NCBI GenBank assembly: GCA_947501805.1
Contig: CANMXJ010000001.1
Coordinates: 1 to 64,000 of the forward strand
Source of the DNA: an uncultured Sulfitobacter sp.
Lineage (GTDB): Bacteria > Pseudomonadota > Alphaproteobacteria > Rhodobacterales > Rhodobacteraceae
DNA: 64,000 nt
Direction of reading: 5' to 3'
Position numbers and translations under genes: made by a program
Notes under the pieces: generated by a model
Databases searched by the model: none
Told to the model about the DNA's origin: nothing
The model's input: only the letters and a program-made list of their open reading frames with translations
Shown: positions 25,679-33,979 of the stretch, piece after piece
Layout: each line of letters begins with the position of its first letter
Position numbering within the stretch: the stretch's first letter is position 1

Positions 25679-27031
25679 CTACCGCCTCTCAAGCCGCAGC
25701 CAGATCCCCTTGTCAGAACGCACCGTCAGATGAGCAACAGGCACCGGCACACGTGCAGGGTCGGCCGTTACCCGAAAATCGCGCAGGATTCGGCTCAGGA
25801 TCAGCGGCCCTTCGACCATGGCAAAGCCCGCCCCCGTACAGACCCGCGCGCCAGCAGAAAACGGAATATAGGCATCACGGCCACAAATCCGTCCGTTTTC
25901 CGTCTGCCAACGGGTCGGGTCAAACCCGTCAGGATTGTCCCACAACCGCTCATGGCGGTGCAGATGCCAAGGGCTTAGCACAATCTGCGATCCCTTTCGC
26001 AGATCACGATCCCGAAAGCGTTCAGGACATGTGGCCTCGCGCACCATCATCGGCACCGGCGGATAGAGGCGTAACGCTTCGCGAAACACGTCACGGCTGA
26101 GACGCAGCTTGGACATCACGCTGAAATCACAATCTTCCAGAGCCTGCGCTTCCTCCGCCAATCGGTCCTGCCACTCCGGATGGGTGGCCATCAGATACAG
26201 GGACCAAGCCAAGGCAGAAGCACTGGTTTCATGGCCTGCAAGGAAAAAGATGGCGACCTGATCCACCATTTCCTCTTCGTCAAAACGGTCTCCGGTCACG
26301 GGATCGGCGGTGGTCATAATCTTGCTCGCCAGATCATCCGGCGCAGTGCCCGCGTCGAGTTCCAAACGGCGATTGTGGGTCAATTCGGTCAGCAAGGCAC
26401 GGATTTTGGCGGCACTAGCCTTGGTGCCCTTGCTGAAAAATCGGGGCATCCAACGCGGCAGCGGGATGAAGGCTGCGAGGTTCAACAAAGGTTGAGAGCG
26501 TTGGTAGACGCGGAATTCATCAAACACAGCGCGTGCGATGTGGTGCTCGATCGGGATGGAAAACAACGTGCGGCAAATAACATCCGCCGCCACGTGGCTG
26601 GTTTCTGCCTCGATTTCGACCACGCCACCTGCGCGTTTGTCCAACCGTGCCGCTGCCGCCTCTGCCGCGTCCCACATGGCTGGAAAGACCTCGCGCAAGC
26701 GACCGCCCTCAAATGCCGGATCAATGATGCGGCGCTGGCGTTTCCAGGTCTCCCCGTTGGTTAGAAAAACACCGTCTCCGAGCAAGGGCCGCAAGCCTTC
26801 ACTCACGCGGCCCGATTTTGGGAAGTCTTCGGGACGTTCTTTCAAAACCGTCTTCACCAGTTCCGGCTGGTTGATCAGATAGCTGCGGAAAAAGGGCGTT
26901 TTGAATTCCGCCATCCAGGCGCGATAAAGGCGTGCGGGCTGCGCCGACAAGATATCCTGACGAAACAACCGCGCGTAGCGGCGCAGCGACACTTTGTTCG
27001 GACGGCTGGGTGGTTTTGGAGGTAGAGTCAT
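25679..27031 (-). CDS. Cytochrome P450
   Basis: A heme monooxygenase of 450 residues. The oxygen-binding helix motif AGHETSASAL, the ExxR motif in FREALRLYPPVPM, and the heme loop FSAGARVCTG with Cys398 as ligand are all present. The heme loop has A in place of the more usual G at its second glycine position (FxxGxRxCxG is kept). There is no membrane anchor, as is usual in bacteria. The start ATG overlaps the stop of an upstream alpha/beta hydrolase gene by 4 bases. No ferredoxin gene lies nearby, and the substrate is not predictable; fatty acids or terpenoids are possible. Confidence 0.92.
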   Translation of the reverse strand: MTLPPKPPSRPNKVSLRRYARLFRQDILSAQPARLYRAWMAEFKTPFFRSYLINQPELVKTVLKERPEDFPKSGRVSEGLRPLLGDGVFLTNGETWKRQRRIIDPAFEGGRLREVFPAMWDAAEAAAARLDKRAGGVVEIEAETSHVAADVICRTLFSIPIEHHIARAVFDEFRVYQRSQPLLNLAAFIPLPRWMPRFFSKGTKASAAKIRALLTELTHNRRLELDAGTAPDDLASKIMTTADPVTGDRFDEEEMVDQVAIFFLAGHETSASALAWSLYLMATHPEWQDRLAEEAQALEDCDFSVMSKLRLSRDVFREALRLYPPVPMMVREATCPERFRDRDLRKGSQIVLSPWHLHRHERLWDNPDGFDPTRWQTENGRICGRDAYIPFSAGARVCTGAGFAMVEGPLILSRILRDFRVTADPARVPVPVAHLTVRSDKGIWLRLERR

Positions 27032-28263
27032 GCCGCAATGGACGTGTATTTGCTGACCGCACGGTCAATACGCGACTTTGAAGGCGGACGGTCTGCGTAA
27101 CGTGTGGCCAACGTTTGTGGTCCTGCGGTGATCTGAAAATAATCGTAATCCTTGGGCCGGTCAAACGCGCAGAGATACTGGAAATGCAGGCGGAAGAATC
27201 GCCAGCGCAGGGCTTTCCATCGCTCAGGGCTAAGAGTTTGCGTGAAGGCGGCGGAAAACACCAGCGGCCACCTTTTGTCGTCCGGGGCCACGCCGGACAC
27301 CGACACCGGATCACACAGCGCAAAGGCACATCCGTCACCGGGCGCGGTCACATCAACCCATGTAAGTTCGTCGCGGGCAGACAGGTAGCGCAAATCAGCG
27401 CGCAGGCGGTGGGCCTCAGAGAGGAACGACACCATCGGAACCACTTGGCCCAAGGACAGAAACGACAGCGCAGGACCGCCGGCGGGCACCCTACCCTGAC
27501 GGATCAGGTCCGCAAGGATCGACACCCCCAGATGTGCGCCCGAGGAATGGCCAACAACCAGAACTTCATCGACATCCTCATGCAAGGCTTGCGCAATGGC
27601 ATCCGAAAAACGGGCGATCCGCGCTTCCAATTCAGGCGGATTGGCCCCGCGTGAGGACGCCGAATAAGAATAATCGTGCATGAGGTAATAGGCGTAAAAC
27701 TTGCCGTCTTTGGATTTGAACCAACGTAGAAGACCGACGAATACTGCCACGGCAACGCCCAAGGAAATCACGTTCCCAATCATACCGAGATAAGGGAATA
27801 ACACCGCATCACCGACCTCAATCGTGACAACCGCCGCGATGTAAGCCAGCAGCAGTTGCAACAGCAACATCCCTACCGGATAAAGCGCCGCTATCACCGG
27901 CCCCTTGCGCAGTTTCATCAACCGCCACAGCGCGCCCGATGCGATATAGACCCACGCGGTACGCACCAGCTGCAGGTAGGTCGCGGGGATAGAGGTGCTC
28001 ATGCTGTCTCGCACGATGTCAGACCAGACGAGAACTTCGACGTCCGAATGGACGTGCATATCGTCAATTACGGCATCCACGGACCATCCATAGTTTTCGC
28101 TCTTGGGCTTGGGTTTCAGCGCAATCTCGTACCCAGAAATTTCAGCCTGATCCGCGCCTTCCTTGCGGTACAACTCGCGATACCGGCGGGGATGAATCGG
28201 ATCATAGCCGGGAATGTAAAACACCCGGCGATTGCGCACCTGATCTGATGACGATTTGCCCAT
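27028..28263 (-). CDS. Alpha/beta hydrolase-like protein with two membrane helices, coupled to the P450
   Basis: A 411-residue protein of unknown function. It has an N-terminal part beginning VFYIPGYDPIHPRRYRELY, two hydrophobic helices (about 121-145 and 152-179), and a nucleophile elbow VVGHSSGAH with Ser240. Such proteins look like lipases or esterases held at the membrane. The start ATG at 28263 has GAGGG before it; an upstream in-frame extension to 28350 is not needed. It overlaps the P450 start by 4 bases, which suggests that both act on the same compound. I cannot name the family. Confidence 0.75.
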   Translation of the reverse strand: MGKSSSDQVRNRRVFYIPGYDPIHPRRYRELYRKEGADQAEISGYEIALKPKPKSENYGWSVDAVIDDMHVHSDVEVLVWSDIVRDSMSTSIPATYLQLVRTAWVYIASGALWRLMKLRKGPVIAALYPVGMLLLQLLLAYIAAVVTIEVGDAVLFPYLGMIGNVISLGVAVAVFVGLLRWFKSKDGKFYAYYLMHDYSYSASSRGANPPELEARIARFSDAIAQALHEDVDEVLVVGHSSGAHLGVSILADLIRQGRVPAGGPALSFLSLGQVVPMVSFLSEAHRLRADLRYLSARDELTWVDVTAPGDGCAFALCDPVSVSGVAPDDKRWPLVFSAAFTQTLSPERWKALRWRFFRLHFQYLCAFDRPKDYDYFQITAGPQTLATRYADRPPSKSRIDRAVSKYTSIAA

Positions 28264-28315
28264 TGCACCCTCTTTGCGCGCCACCTTAACGCGGGTTTCG
28301 GGCGAGAGTAAGGCG

Positions 28316-29068
28316 TCAGCCCATTGTCGCAAGGATCGGGAATGTCTCAAGCAGCCAGAACGCCAAACTGGTAAACGCCCCCGTGATCATCATCACGCCA
28401 ACCAACACAAGCAAGCCCCCCATGACCCGCTCGATGGTTTTCATGTGGCGTTTGAGTTTGTTCATCACCCCCATCGCACGGGTAATGAACATTGCAGCCA
28501 GCAGGAACGGAATACCAAGACCGGCGGCATAGACGCCTAGCAAGAGCGTTCCCTTGGCCACGGAGGCTTCGGACGCTGCAAGCGACAGGATCGCGCCCAA
28601 CTGGGGGCCGATACAGGGTGTCCAGCCAAAGGCGAAGGCCAATCCAAGAACATAGGCCCCGAAACTGGAGCCGCCCTTGTCGCCCGCATCCAGCCGCGCC
28701 TCTTGATCAAGGAATGGAATACGGAAAACGCCGAGGAAATGAAGGCCGAAAACGACGATAACAACGCCGGATATCTGTGCAAAAAGTACCTGATTTTGCA
28801 AAAAGAACGCGCCGAATACCGACGCTGTAAACCCGAGGATCAGGAAAACGGTGCTCAACCCCATGACAAAGAACAGCGCAGCAATGACCGCCTTGCGCCG
28901 CGCGGCACGTTCATTTGACATATCGTTAAGAGACACGCCGCCCATATAGGCCAGATAAGGAGGCACAATGGGCAGCACACAGGGCGAAAGAAAGCTGAAG
29001 ACGCCTGCGACCAGAGCGATCAACATAGCAGGCAGCAGACCTGCGTCGATGAGTTCAATACCAAACAT
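28316..29068 (-). CDS. ccdA: Cytochrome c biogenesis protein CcdA
   Basis: A short DsbD-like membrane protein that moves reducing power from cytosolic thioredoxin to periplasmic thiol proteins for cytochrome c maturation. The 250-residue protein has about six helices, with the redox cysteines in FSFLSPCVLPIVPPYLAYMGG and in AFGWTPCIGPQLGAIL. It lies alone on the minus strand, divergent from tusA. No thioredoxin-like CcmG gene is nearby. Confidence 0.93.
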   Translation of the reverse strand: MFGIELIDAGLLPAMLIALVAGVFSFLSPCVLPIVPPYLAYMGGVSLNDMSNERAARRKAVIAALFFVMGLSTVFLILGFTASVFGAFFLQNQVLFAQISGVVIVVFGLHFLGVFRIPFLDQEARLDAGDKGGSSFGAYVLGLAFAFGWTPCIGPQLGAILSLAASEASVAKGTLLLGVYAAGLGIPFLLAAMFITRAMGVMNKLKRHMKTIERVMGGLLVLVGVMMITGAFTSLAFWLLETFPILATMG

Positions 29069-29257
29069 ATCTTACCCATAGACGCGAATTTGAGGGGCGT
29101 CACGCGACCTTTGGTCACAACAGCGTGGATGTGTGTAACATCACGGCCCTATTGGCAGCATCTGCTCGCTCAGCCGCGCGGTGTGCATGCGCGCGTGCGA
29201 CGACTTGCCAGCCATTGAGACTTCACCTCGTCCCCGAAACACACTATCTCGCACGAT

Positions 29258-29485
29258 ATGGATACACATGATCTTGATGCGACCGGACTGCTTTGCCCCC
29301 TGCCGGTGTTGAAACTGCGCAAGCGTTTGATGGCACTAAAGGCCGGAGACGTGATGCGCCTGCGTGCGGATGATCCGGCGGCGATTGTCGACGTGCCGCA
29401 TTTCTGCGCCGAGGCGGGTCATACACTGGTTGAAACCAAAGATGACGGCGACGCCCAGTTATATCTGGTGCGCAAAGGGGCCTGA
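29258..29485 (+). CDS. TusA-family sulfurtransferase
   Basis: A 75-residue protein with the CPxP motif (LLCPLPVLKLRKRL, Cys13), which carries sulfur as a persulfide. TusA proteins take part in tRNA thiolation or general sulfur trafficking. The fold is completed by LRADDPAAIVDVPHFC, which provides a second Cys. It is divergent from ccdA, followed closely by a hairpin terminator. The specific partner is unknown, so no gene symbol is given. Confidence 0.88.
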   Translation: MDTHDLDATGLLCPLPVLKLRKRLMALKAGDVMRLRADDPAAIVDVPHFCAEAGHTLVETKDDGDAQLYLVRKGA

Positions 29486-29491
29486 AAACGC

Positions 29492-29521
29492 AAAAGGCAG
29501 GCCGCGACGGACCTGCCTTTT
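29492..29521. terminator. Bidirectional terminator between tusA-like gene and rne
   Basis: AAAAGGCAGG (29492-29501) pairs with CCTGCCTTTT (29512-29521) over a 10-base perfect stem. T-runs follow on both strands, so it can end transcription of the plus-strand sulfurtransferase gene and the convergent minus-strand RNase E gene. Confidence 0.85.
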
Positions 29522-29540
29522 GTCTTGTTTCAGGATCGGG

Positions 29541-32396
29541 TTAACGCCCCAAAGACCACCAGCCCTTTTTCTTCGGCTTTGCTGGTTCGGCCTGCACCGG
29601 GTCGCTTGCCACTTCAACCGGGGCTGCTGCAACCGGTTCAGGCGCTGGTGCGACTTTGGGTGCTGGCGGTGCGACCTTGGTGTCCGCTTCCTTGGATGGT
29701 TTTGCCTCTGCATCCGCCTTCGATTTGGCCGCCGCTTTCGGCTTGGGTTCTGCTTTCGGCTTTGGCTTTGCACGGCTGCGCGTGGTTTTCGGCTTTGCCT
29801 CCTTGGGAGTATCCTCCTTGGAGGTATCCCCGGCTGGAGCTTCCGCAGCTGTACCTTCAGCCTGGACGTCCGCCTTCTTTGCCTTGGTTGAGCGTGAGCG
29901 CGGCGTCTTTGGCTTTGCCTTAGGCTTTTCGGCCTTTTGTTCGGCGTCTGCCTCATCTGCGACCGGCTCTGCGGTAGTTGGATCCACGTCTGTTGTCGCT
30001 TCGGCCTCAACCTTGGTCTTGGACTTGCTGCTGCTAGAACGAGAGCGACTGCGCGTTGTGGGCTTTTTGGTTTTTTCCTCGGGCGTATTTTCACCGTCGG
30101 ATTTCACTTCACCAGACACATCCACCGTCTCACCTGTCACGCTGTTTTCTGCGCTTACAACGTCCTCGGTCTGATTGTCATCGGAACCGTTTTCGTTGCC
30201 GTTCTCGCCACCATTCTCGCCGTTGTTGTTTTTACCTCGGCCTCCACGGCTGCGACGACGGCGGCGACGGCGTTTGGGTTTGCCCTCACCGTCCTGTTCA
30301 CCGTTGTTGTCATGCGGCTCGCGGTTTTCACGCACCTCTTTGGTCTCGGCTGCGTCTTCTTCCAACGCCAGCGCTTCGGCCGCGGCGGCTGCTTCTGCAT
30401 CCGCTTCGTCGATCTTGTCCATCAAGGACGTATCGACCGACACGATGTGTTCCCCCGGCAGCGGCACGTTGCGCGTGGCAGTCTTGAACTTTTCCATCGT
30501 GAAATCAGGGCTGACCAAATGCGGATCACCCTCAATGCGCACGGCCATGCCGTAACGTGCCTCGATCTGTGTCACATGCTCGCGCTTGGCGTTCATCAGG
30601 AAGTTGGCGATAGCAACAGGCGCTTTGACCAACACCTCGCGGGTGCGACGGCGCGTACCTTCTTCTTCAATGTGGCGGATGATTGACAGGGCAAGGTTGT
30701 CATCCGAGCGGATCAATCCGGTGCCGTGGCACGCGCCGCAAGGTTGCGTTGTCGCTTCGATCATACCGGGGCGCAGACGCTGGCGCGACATTTCCATCAG
30801 ACCAAAGCCCGAGATACGGCCCACCTGAATGCGCGCGCGGTCGGTCTTGAGCTTGTCCTTCATCATCTTTTCGACAGCGGTGTTGTTTCGACGCTCGTCC
30901 ATGTCGATGAAGTCGATGACAATCAGGCCCGCAAGGTCACGCAGGCGCAACTGGCGCGCCACTTCGGCGGCGGCCTCAAGGTTGGTCTTGGTTGCTGTCT
31001 GCTCGATGCTGCCTTCCTTGGTCGCACGACCGGAGTTAACGTCAATCGCCACCAGCGCCTCGGTCACACCGATTACGATGTAACCGCCCGAGGGCAGTTG
31101 TACCGTGGGGTTGAACATGCCCGACAGATAGCTTTCCACCTGATAACGCGCAAACAACGGCAGGTTTTCTTCGTAGCGTTTCACGTTTTTAGCGTGGGAC
31201 GGCATGATCATTTTCATGAAGTCCTTGGCAATCCGGTAGCCGCGCTCGCCCTCGACAAACACTTCGTCAATATCACGGTTATACAAATCGCGGATCGAGC
31301 GTTTGATCAGGTCGCCTTCTTCGTAAATCTTCGCAGGCGCAATCGACTTTAACGTCAACTCGCGGATCTGCTCCCACATGCGTTGCAGGTATTCATAATC
31401 TCGCTTGATCTCAGCGCGGGTGCGCTTGGCACCGGCAGTGCGCACGATCAGTCCCGCACCACGCGGCACGGTGATCTCGGTTGCGATTTCCTTGAGCTTC
31501 TTACGGTCTGCAGCGTTCGTGATTTTGCGCGAAATGCCACCACCACGTGCGGTGTTGGGCATCAGTACACAATAGCGACCGGCAAGCGAAAGATATGTGG
31601 TAAGCGCCGCTCCTTTGTTGCCGCGCTCTTCCTTGACGACCTGAACCAGAAGGATTTGACGGACTTTGATGACTTCCTGAATTTTGTAACGGCGCGGACG
31701 CGGCTTGCGTACGGGGCGGATATCCTCGCTGTCATCTTCATCCGCAACGGATTCGATGGTCTCGTCCTTGGAGGTTGCATCAGCCGCTTTGGCCTCAGTG
31801 TCATCGTCATCGTCGTCGGCTGCGTCGTCACCAGAATCGGCCGTGTCCTCGTCATCATCTTCGCTGACCACGGGCGTCTCTACAGGTGTTTCGTGCACCC
31901 GCTCCATCGGAGAGGACGCCTCGTCTTCGCTGACTTCAACCTCGTCTTCGTCGTCCGTCAGATCAACGGTTTCCATCCCCGTGATCTCGGAAGATGTTGT
32001 GGCATCATCCGACACAGCATCTTCGGCCTTGGACTTGGGTTTGCTACGCGAGCGCGAACGGCGCTTTGGCTTGGGTTCTTCATCATCTTTTGCGGCCTGC
32101 GCGTCAGCATAGGCTTGCTCTTCTTCCAGCAGCGCCTGACGGTCGGCCACGGGAATCTGGTAATAGTCAGGATGAATCTCGGAAAACGCGAGAAAACCGT
32201 GGCGGTTGCCACCATAGTCTACAAATGCCGCCTGCAAGGACGGCTCAACGCGCGTTACCTTGGCGAGATATATATTGCCAGCAAGCTGGCGTCTGTTTTC
32301 GGATTCAAAGTCAAATTCTTCAACCTTGTTTCCATCCACAACCACAACCCGAGTTTCCTCGGCGTGGGTGGCATCGATAAGCATCTTTTTAGGCAT
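29541..32396 (-). CDS. rne: Ribonuclease E
   Basis: The main endoribonuclease for mRNA turnover and rRNA/tRNA processing. The 951-residue protein starts MPKKMLIDATHAEETRVVVV and has an S1 RNA-binding domain interrupted by a long insertion (about residues 95-245) rich in acidic, Ser and Arg residues, as seen in alphaproteobacterial enzymes. The catalytic part holds GGYIVIGVTEALVAIDVNSG, FIDMDERRNN and the zinc link CGACHGTG. The C-terminal scaffold is disordered, with an arginine-rich run (KRRRRRRRSRGGRG) for RNA binding and a tail of Lys/Pro/Ala repeats. An open frame upstream to 32603 looks like leader, not protein. Confidence 0.93.
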   Translation of the reverse strand: MPKKMLIDATHAEETRVVVVDGNKVEEFDFESENRRQLAGNIYLAKVTRVEPSLQAAFVDYGGNRHGFLAFSEIHPDYYQIPVADRQALLEEEQAYADAQAAKDDEEPKPKRRSRSRSKPKSKAEDAVSDDATTSSEITGMETVDLTDDEDEVEVSEDEASSPMERVHETPVETPVVSEDDDEDTADSGDDAADDDDDDTEAKAADATSKDETIESVADEDDSEDIRPVRKPRPRRYKIQEVIKVRQILLVQVVKEERGNKGAALTTYLSLAGRYCVLMPNTARGGGISRKITNAADRKKLKEIATEITVPRGAGLIVRTAGAKRTRAEIKRDYEYLQRMWEQIRELTLKSIAPAKIYEEGDLIKRSIRDLYNRDIDEVFVEGERGYRIAKDFMKMIMPSHAKNVKRYEENLPLFARYQVESYLSGMFNPTVQLPSGGYIVIGVTEALVAIDVNSGRATKEGSIEQTATKTNLEAAAEVARQLRLRDLAGLIVIDFIDMDERRNNTAVEKMMKDKLKTDRARIQVGRISGFGLMEMSRQRLRPGMIEATTQPCGACHGTGLIRSDDNLALSIIRHIEEEGTRRRTREVLVKAPVAIANFLMNAKREHVTQIEARYGMAVRIEGDPHLVSPDFTMEKFKTATRNVPLPGEHIVSVDTSLMDKIDEADAEAAAAAEALALEEDAAETKEVRENREPHDNNGEQDGEGKPKRRRRRRRSRGGRGKNNNGENGGENGNENGSDDNQTEDVVSAENSVTGETVDVSGEVKSDGENTPEEKTKKPTTRSRSRSSSSKSKTKVEAEATTDVDPTTAEPVADEADAEQKAEKPKAKPKTPRSRSTKAKKADVQAEGTAAEAPAGDTSKEDTPKEAKPKTTRSRAKPKPKAEPKPKAAAKSKADAEAKPSKEADTKVAPPAPKVAPAPEPVAAAPVEVASDPVQAEPAKPKKKGWWSLGR

Positions 32397-32950
32397 GTTT
32401 TCACTTTGCACAGGGCATGCGCCCTCCTCCCCGGGGGAACGAGTGGCGTTGCGGTGTGACTTGTCAGGGCGATGGGTGACGGCACCAGCGCTGAACACAG
32501 CGAAACGGGGCCTGAAAAGGCCAGTCCATTCCTGCTCGTAGCGTCTGCGCGCGTCATCGCGGTTCTTCTCCGATGCGGGTCGAGCCGGTCCGGCCCACCG
32601 CATCCATTATATACTGAACACCTTCCGGGGCTTGCCCGTCCAACATCAGCGGTTCTCTGGCCGTTTCCGGCCCAATCGGTCTGCTTGCGTACCCGTCATG
32701 GGGCAGACGCCAGCAGCGAAACTCTCAGACAACGGAATTATGACGCCAAAGCGCGACATTCCTTTGCTGTTCCTAGATAAGGGCTTTGCGCCAACAAATA
32801 CAATGGGCAATCTTGGCCCCTGCTCGCAAAACTGCGAAATGATCCAGTTTGCTTGACAAGATTGTTTCCGTCAGGCTCATCTGGCATCAGATTTTTGTTA
32901 CCAAACCCTGCACCCTGCGGTGCAGGGTAAAATACGCCAGAGGACCTTTC
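32397..32950. promoter_or_regulatory. Long rne leader and divergent intergenic region
   Basis: No protein-like frame is seen in these 554 bases. The part nearest rne probably forms a long 5' leader of the RNase E message; in other bacteria such leaders allow RNase E to control its own mRNA, so this is inference from the family. Small GC-rich inverted repeats are visible, such as AGGGCGCATGCCCT near 32413-32426. The other end carries a strong hairpin before the lipoprotein gene. Confidence 0.5.
32905..32928 (+). promoter_or_regulatory. Strong hairpin upstream of a small lipoprotein gene
   Basis: ACCCTGCACC pairs perfectly with GGTGCAGGGT around a CTGC loop, followed by AAAATAC, 22 bases before the lipoprotein ATG. 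It could protect the 5' end of the mRNA, act as an operator, or be a weak terminator of an upstream transcript. No ligand-binding motif is recognised. Confidence 0.5.
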
Positions 32951-33241
32951 ATGTATTTCCTGACCCGCTCCGCCCTAGTTCTGTCTCTGCTTGGACTGGT
33001 TGCCTGTGACGAACTCGCTGTTGCAAATGACCCCGTCGCCCTCGCCGAGTTGCGCGGCCAGAAAAGCTGTATTGCGGCTGTTGCGGCGGAAACCGGTGCA
33101 AGTGGTGTGACAATCAACACAACCCTGCCCGTTGTGGAATTAAACCGGTTTATCGTAGACGTTCCAAACGCTGCCATGTGGACCTGTGTAACCGACACGT
33201 CGGGCAAGGCGATCCAGATTGTCGAGCGCCGCACAGGTTAA
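32951..33241 (+). CDS. Small predicted lipoprotein, function unknown
   Basis: A 96-residue protein with a signal sequence ending in the lipobox-like LLGLVAC (residues 13-19), so Cys19 would be lipid-modified and the protein attached to a membrane. The mature part has three more Cys-type positions (KSCIAAV and AMWTCVTD), which could form a disulfide. AGAGGA lies before the ATG at 32951; an in-frame extension to 32849 crosses the hairpin and is unlikely. The family is not recognised. It is a single gene between the RNase E leader and a GNAT gene. Confidence 0.72.
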   Translation: MYFLTRSALVLSLLGLVACDELAVANDPVALAELRGQKSCIAAVAAETGASGVTINTTLPVVELNRFIVDVPNAAMWTCVTDTSGKAIQIVERRTG

Positions 33242-33474
33242 GCCCCTTCAAAACACTTGCGACATCCAAGAAGACCGGATTAAATGATCCTACCGGACAC
33301 TGTGTCCGGGGTGGAGAATTGATGTTCGCGCTTGCGCAATAAGGCCAACGCCTGATTTCTTCGGGACGTTGTCATCAGAACAGGCCGCAGCATTTGCTTG
33401 GCTTGGACCATTTTTGCAGTTTGACTGCACGCACACTCCGGCCCGTGCCGAGAGTTTCATCGAAAGCAAGAACA

Positions 33475-33933
33475 TTGAAAATTCGACCAACAACCGCTGG
33501 CGACATGCCGGCTTTGCAAGCCACCCTGAACGCAACCGACCTTTTCCCGAGCGACATGCTGCCGGATATGCTTGCCCCGTTTCTGGCAGGTAAGGAAGAC
33601 ACGCAGCATTGGCTAACGTGTGAAAAAGACGATCACGCAATCGGTTTCTGTTTTGCTAAAGGCGAAGAGATGACTGACGGGACGTGGAACATGCTCGCGA
33701 TTGCCGTACATCCGGATCATCAGGGATCAGGCGCAGGTGCCGCGCTAACGCAAGCGATGGAACAAACGCTTAAGGCAACAAACGCGCGTGTTCTGATTGT
33801 GGATACATCCGGCACCGAAGACTTTGCCTCGACCCGTCAGTTCTACGCAAAGAACGGCTATGATGAAGAAGCGCGCATTCGCGACTTCTGGGCCGCGGGT
33901 GATGACAAGGTGATCTTCCACAAAGCGTTGTAG
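33475..33933 (+). CDS. GNAT family N-acetyltransferase
   Basis: A 152-residue acetyl-CoA-dependent acyltransferase. The core fold is seen in LAIAVHPDHQGSGAGAAL (the acetyl-CoA loop Q-x-x-G-x-G/A) and in FASTRQFYAKNGYDEEARI near the end. I chose a TTG start at 33475 because it gives the usual MKIRPTTAGDMPAL start; a GTG at 33445 is a second option and neither has a strong ribosome site. The acceptor (amino acid, peptide or small amine) is not predictable. It converges on dctD, with a hairpin between. Confidence 0.82.
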   Translation: MKIRPTTAGDMPALQATLNATDLFPSDMLPDMLAPFLAGKEDTQHWLTCEKDDHAIGFCFAKGEEMTDGTWNMLAIAVHPDHQGSGAGAALTQAMEQTLKATNARVLIVDTSGTEDFASTRQFYAKNGYDEEARIRDFWAAGDDKVIFHKAL

Positions 33934-33941
33934 GGATCAGG

Positions 33942-33973
33942 TGCGGCACCCCGATCAAGGTCGGGGTGCCGCA
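33942..33973. terminator. Perfect 13-base hairpin between convergent genes
   Basis: TGCGGCACCCCGA pairs with TCGGGGTGCCGCA around a 6-base loop, between the GNAT gene and the convergent dctD gene. It lacks a long T-run, but the perfect, GC-rich stem and the position support a bidirectional terminator. Confidence 0.7.
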
Positions 33974-33979
33974 TGTCAT

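Noticed and set aside
29459-30094. Long minus-strand frame rich in Arg, Pro and Gln at the rne 3' end
   Set aside because: It is a shadow of the low-complexity tail of RNase E in another frame.
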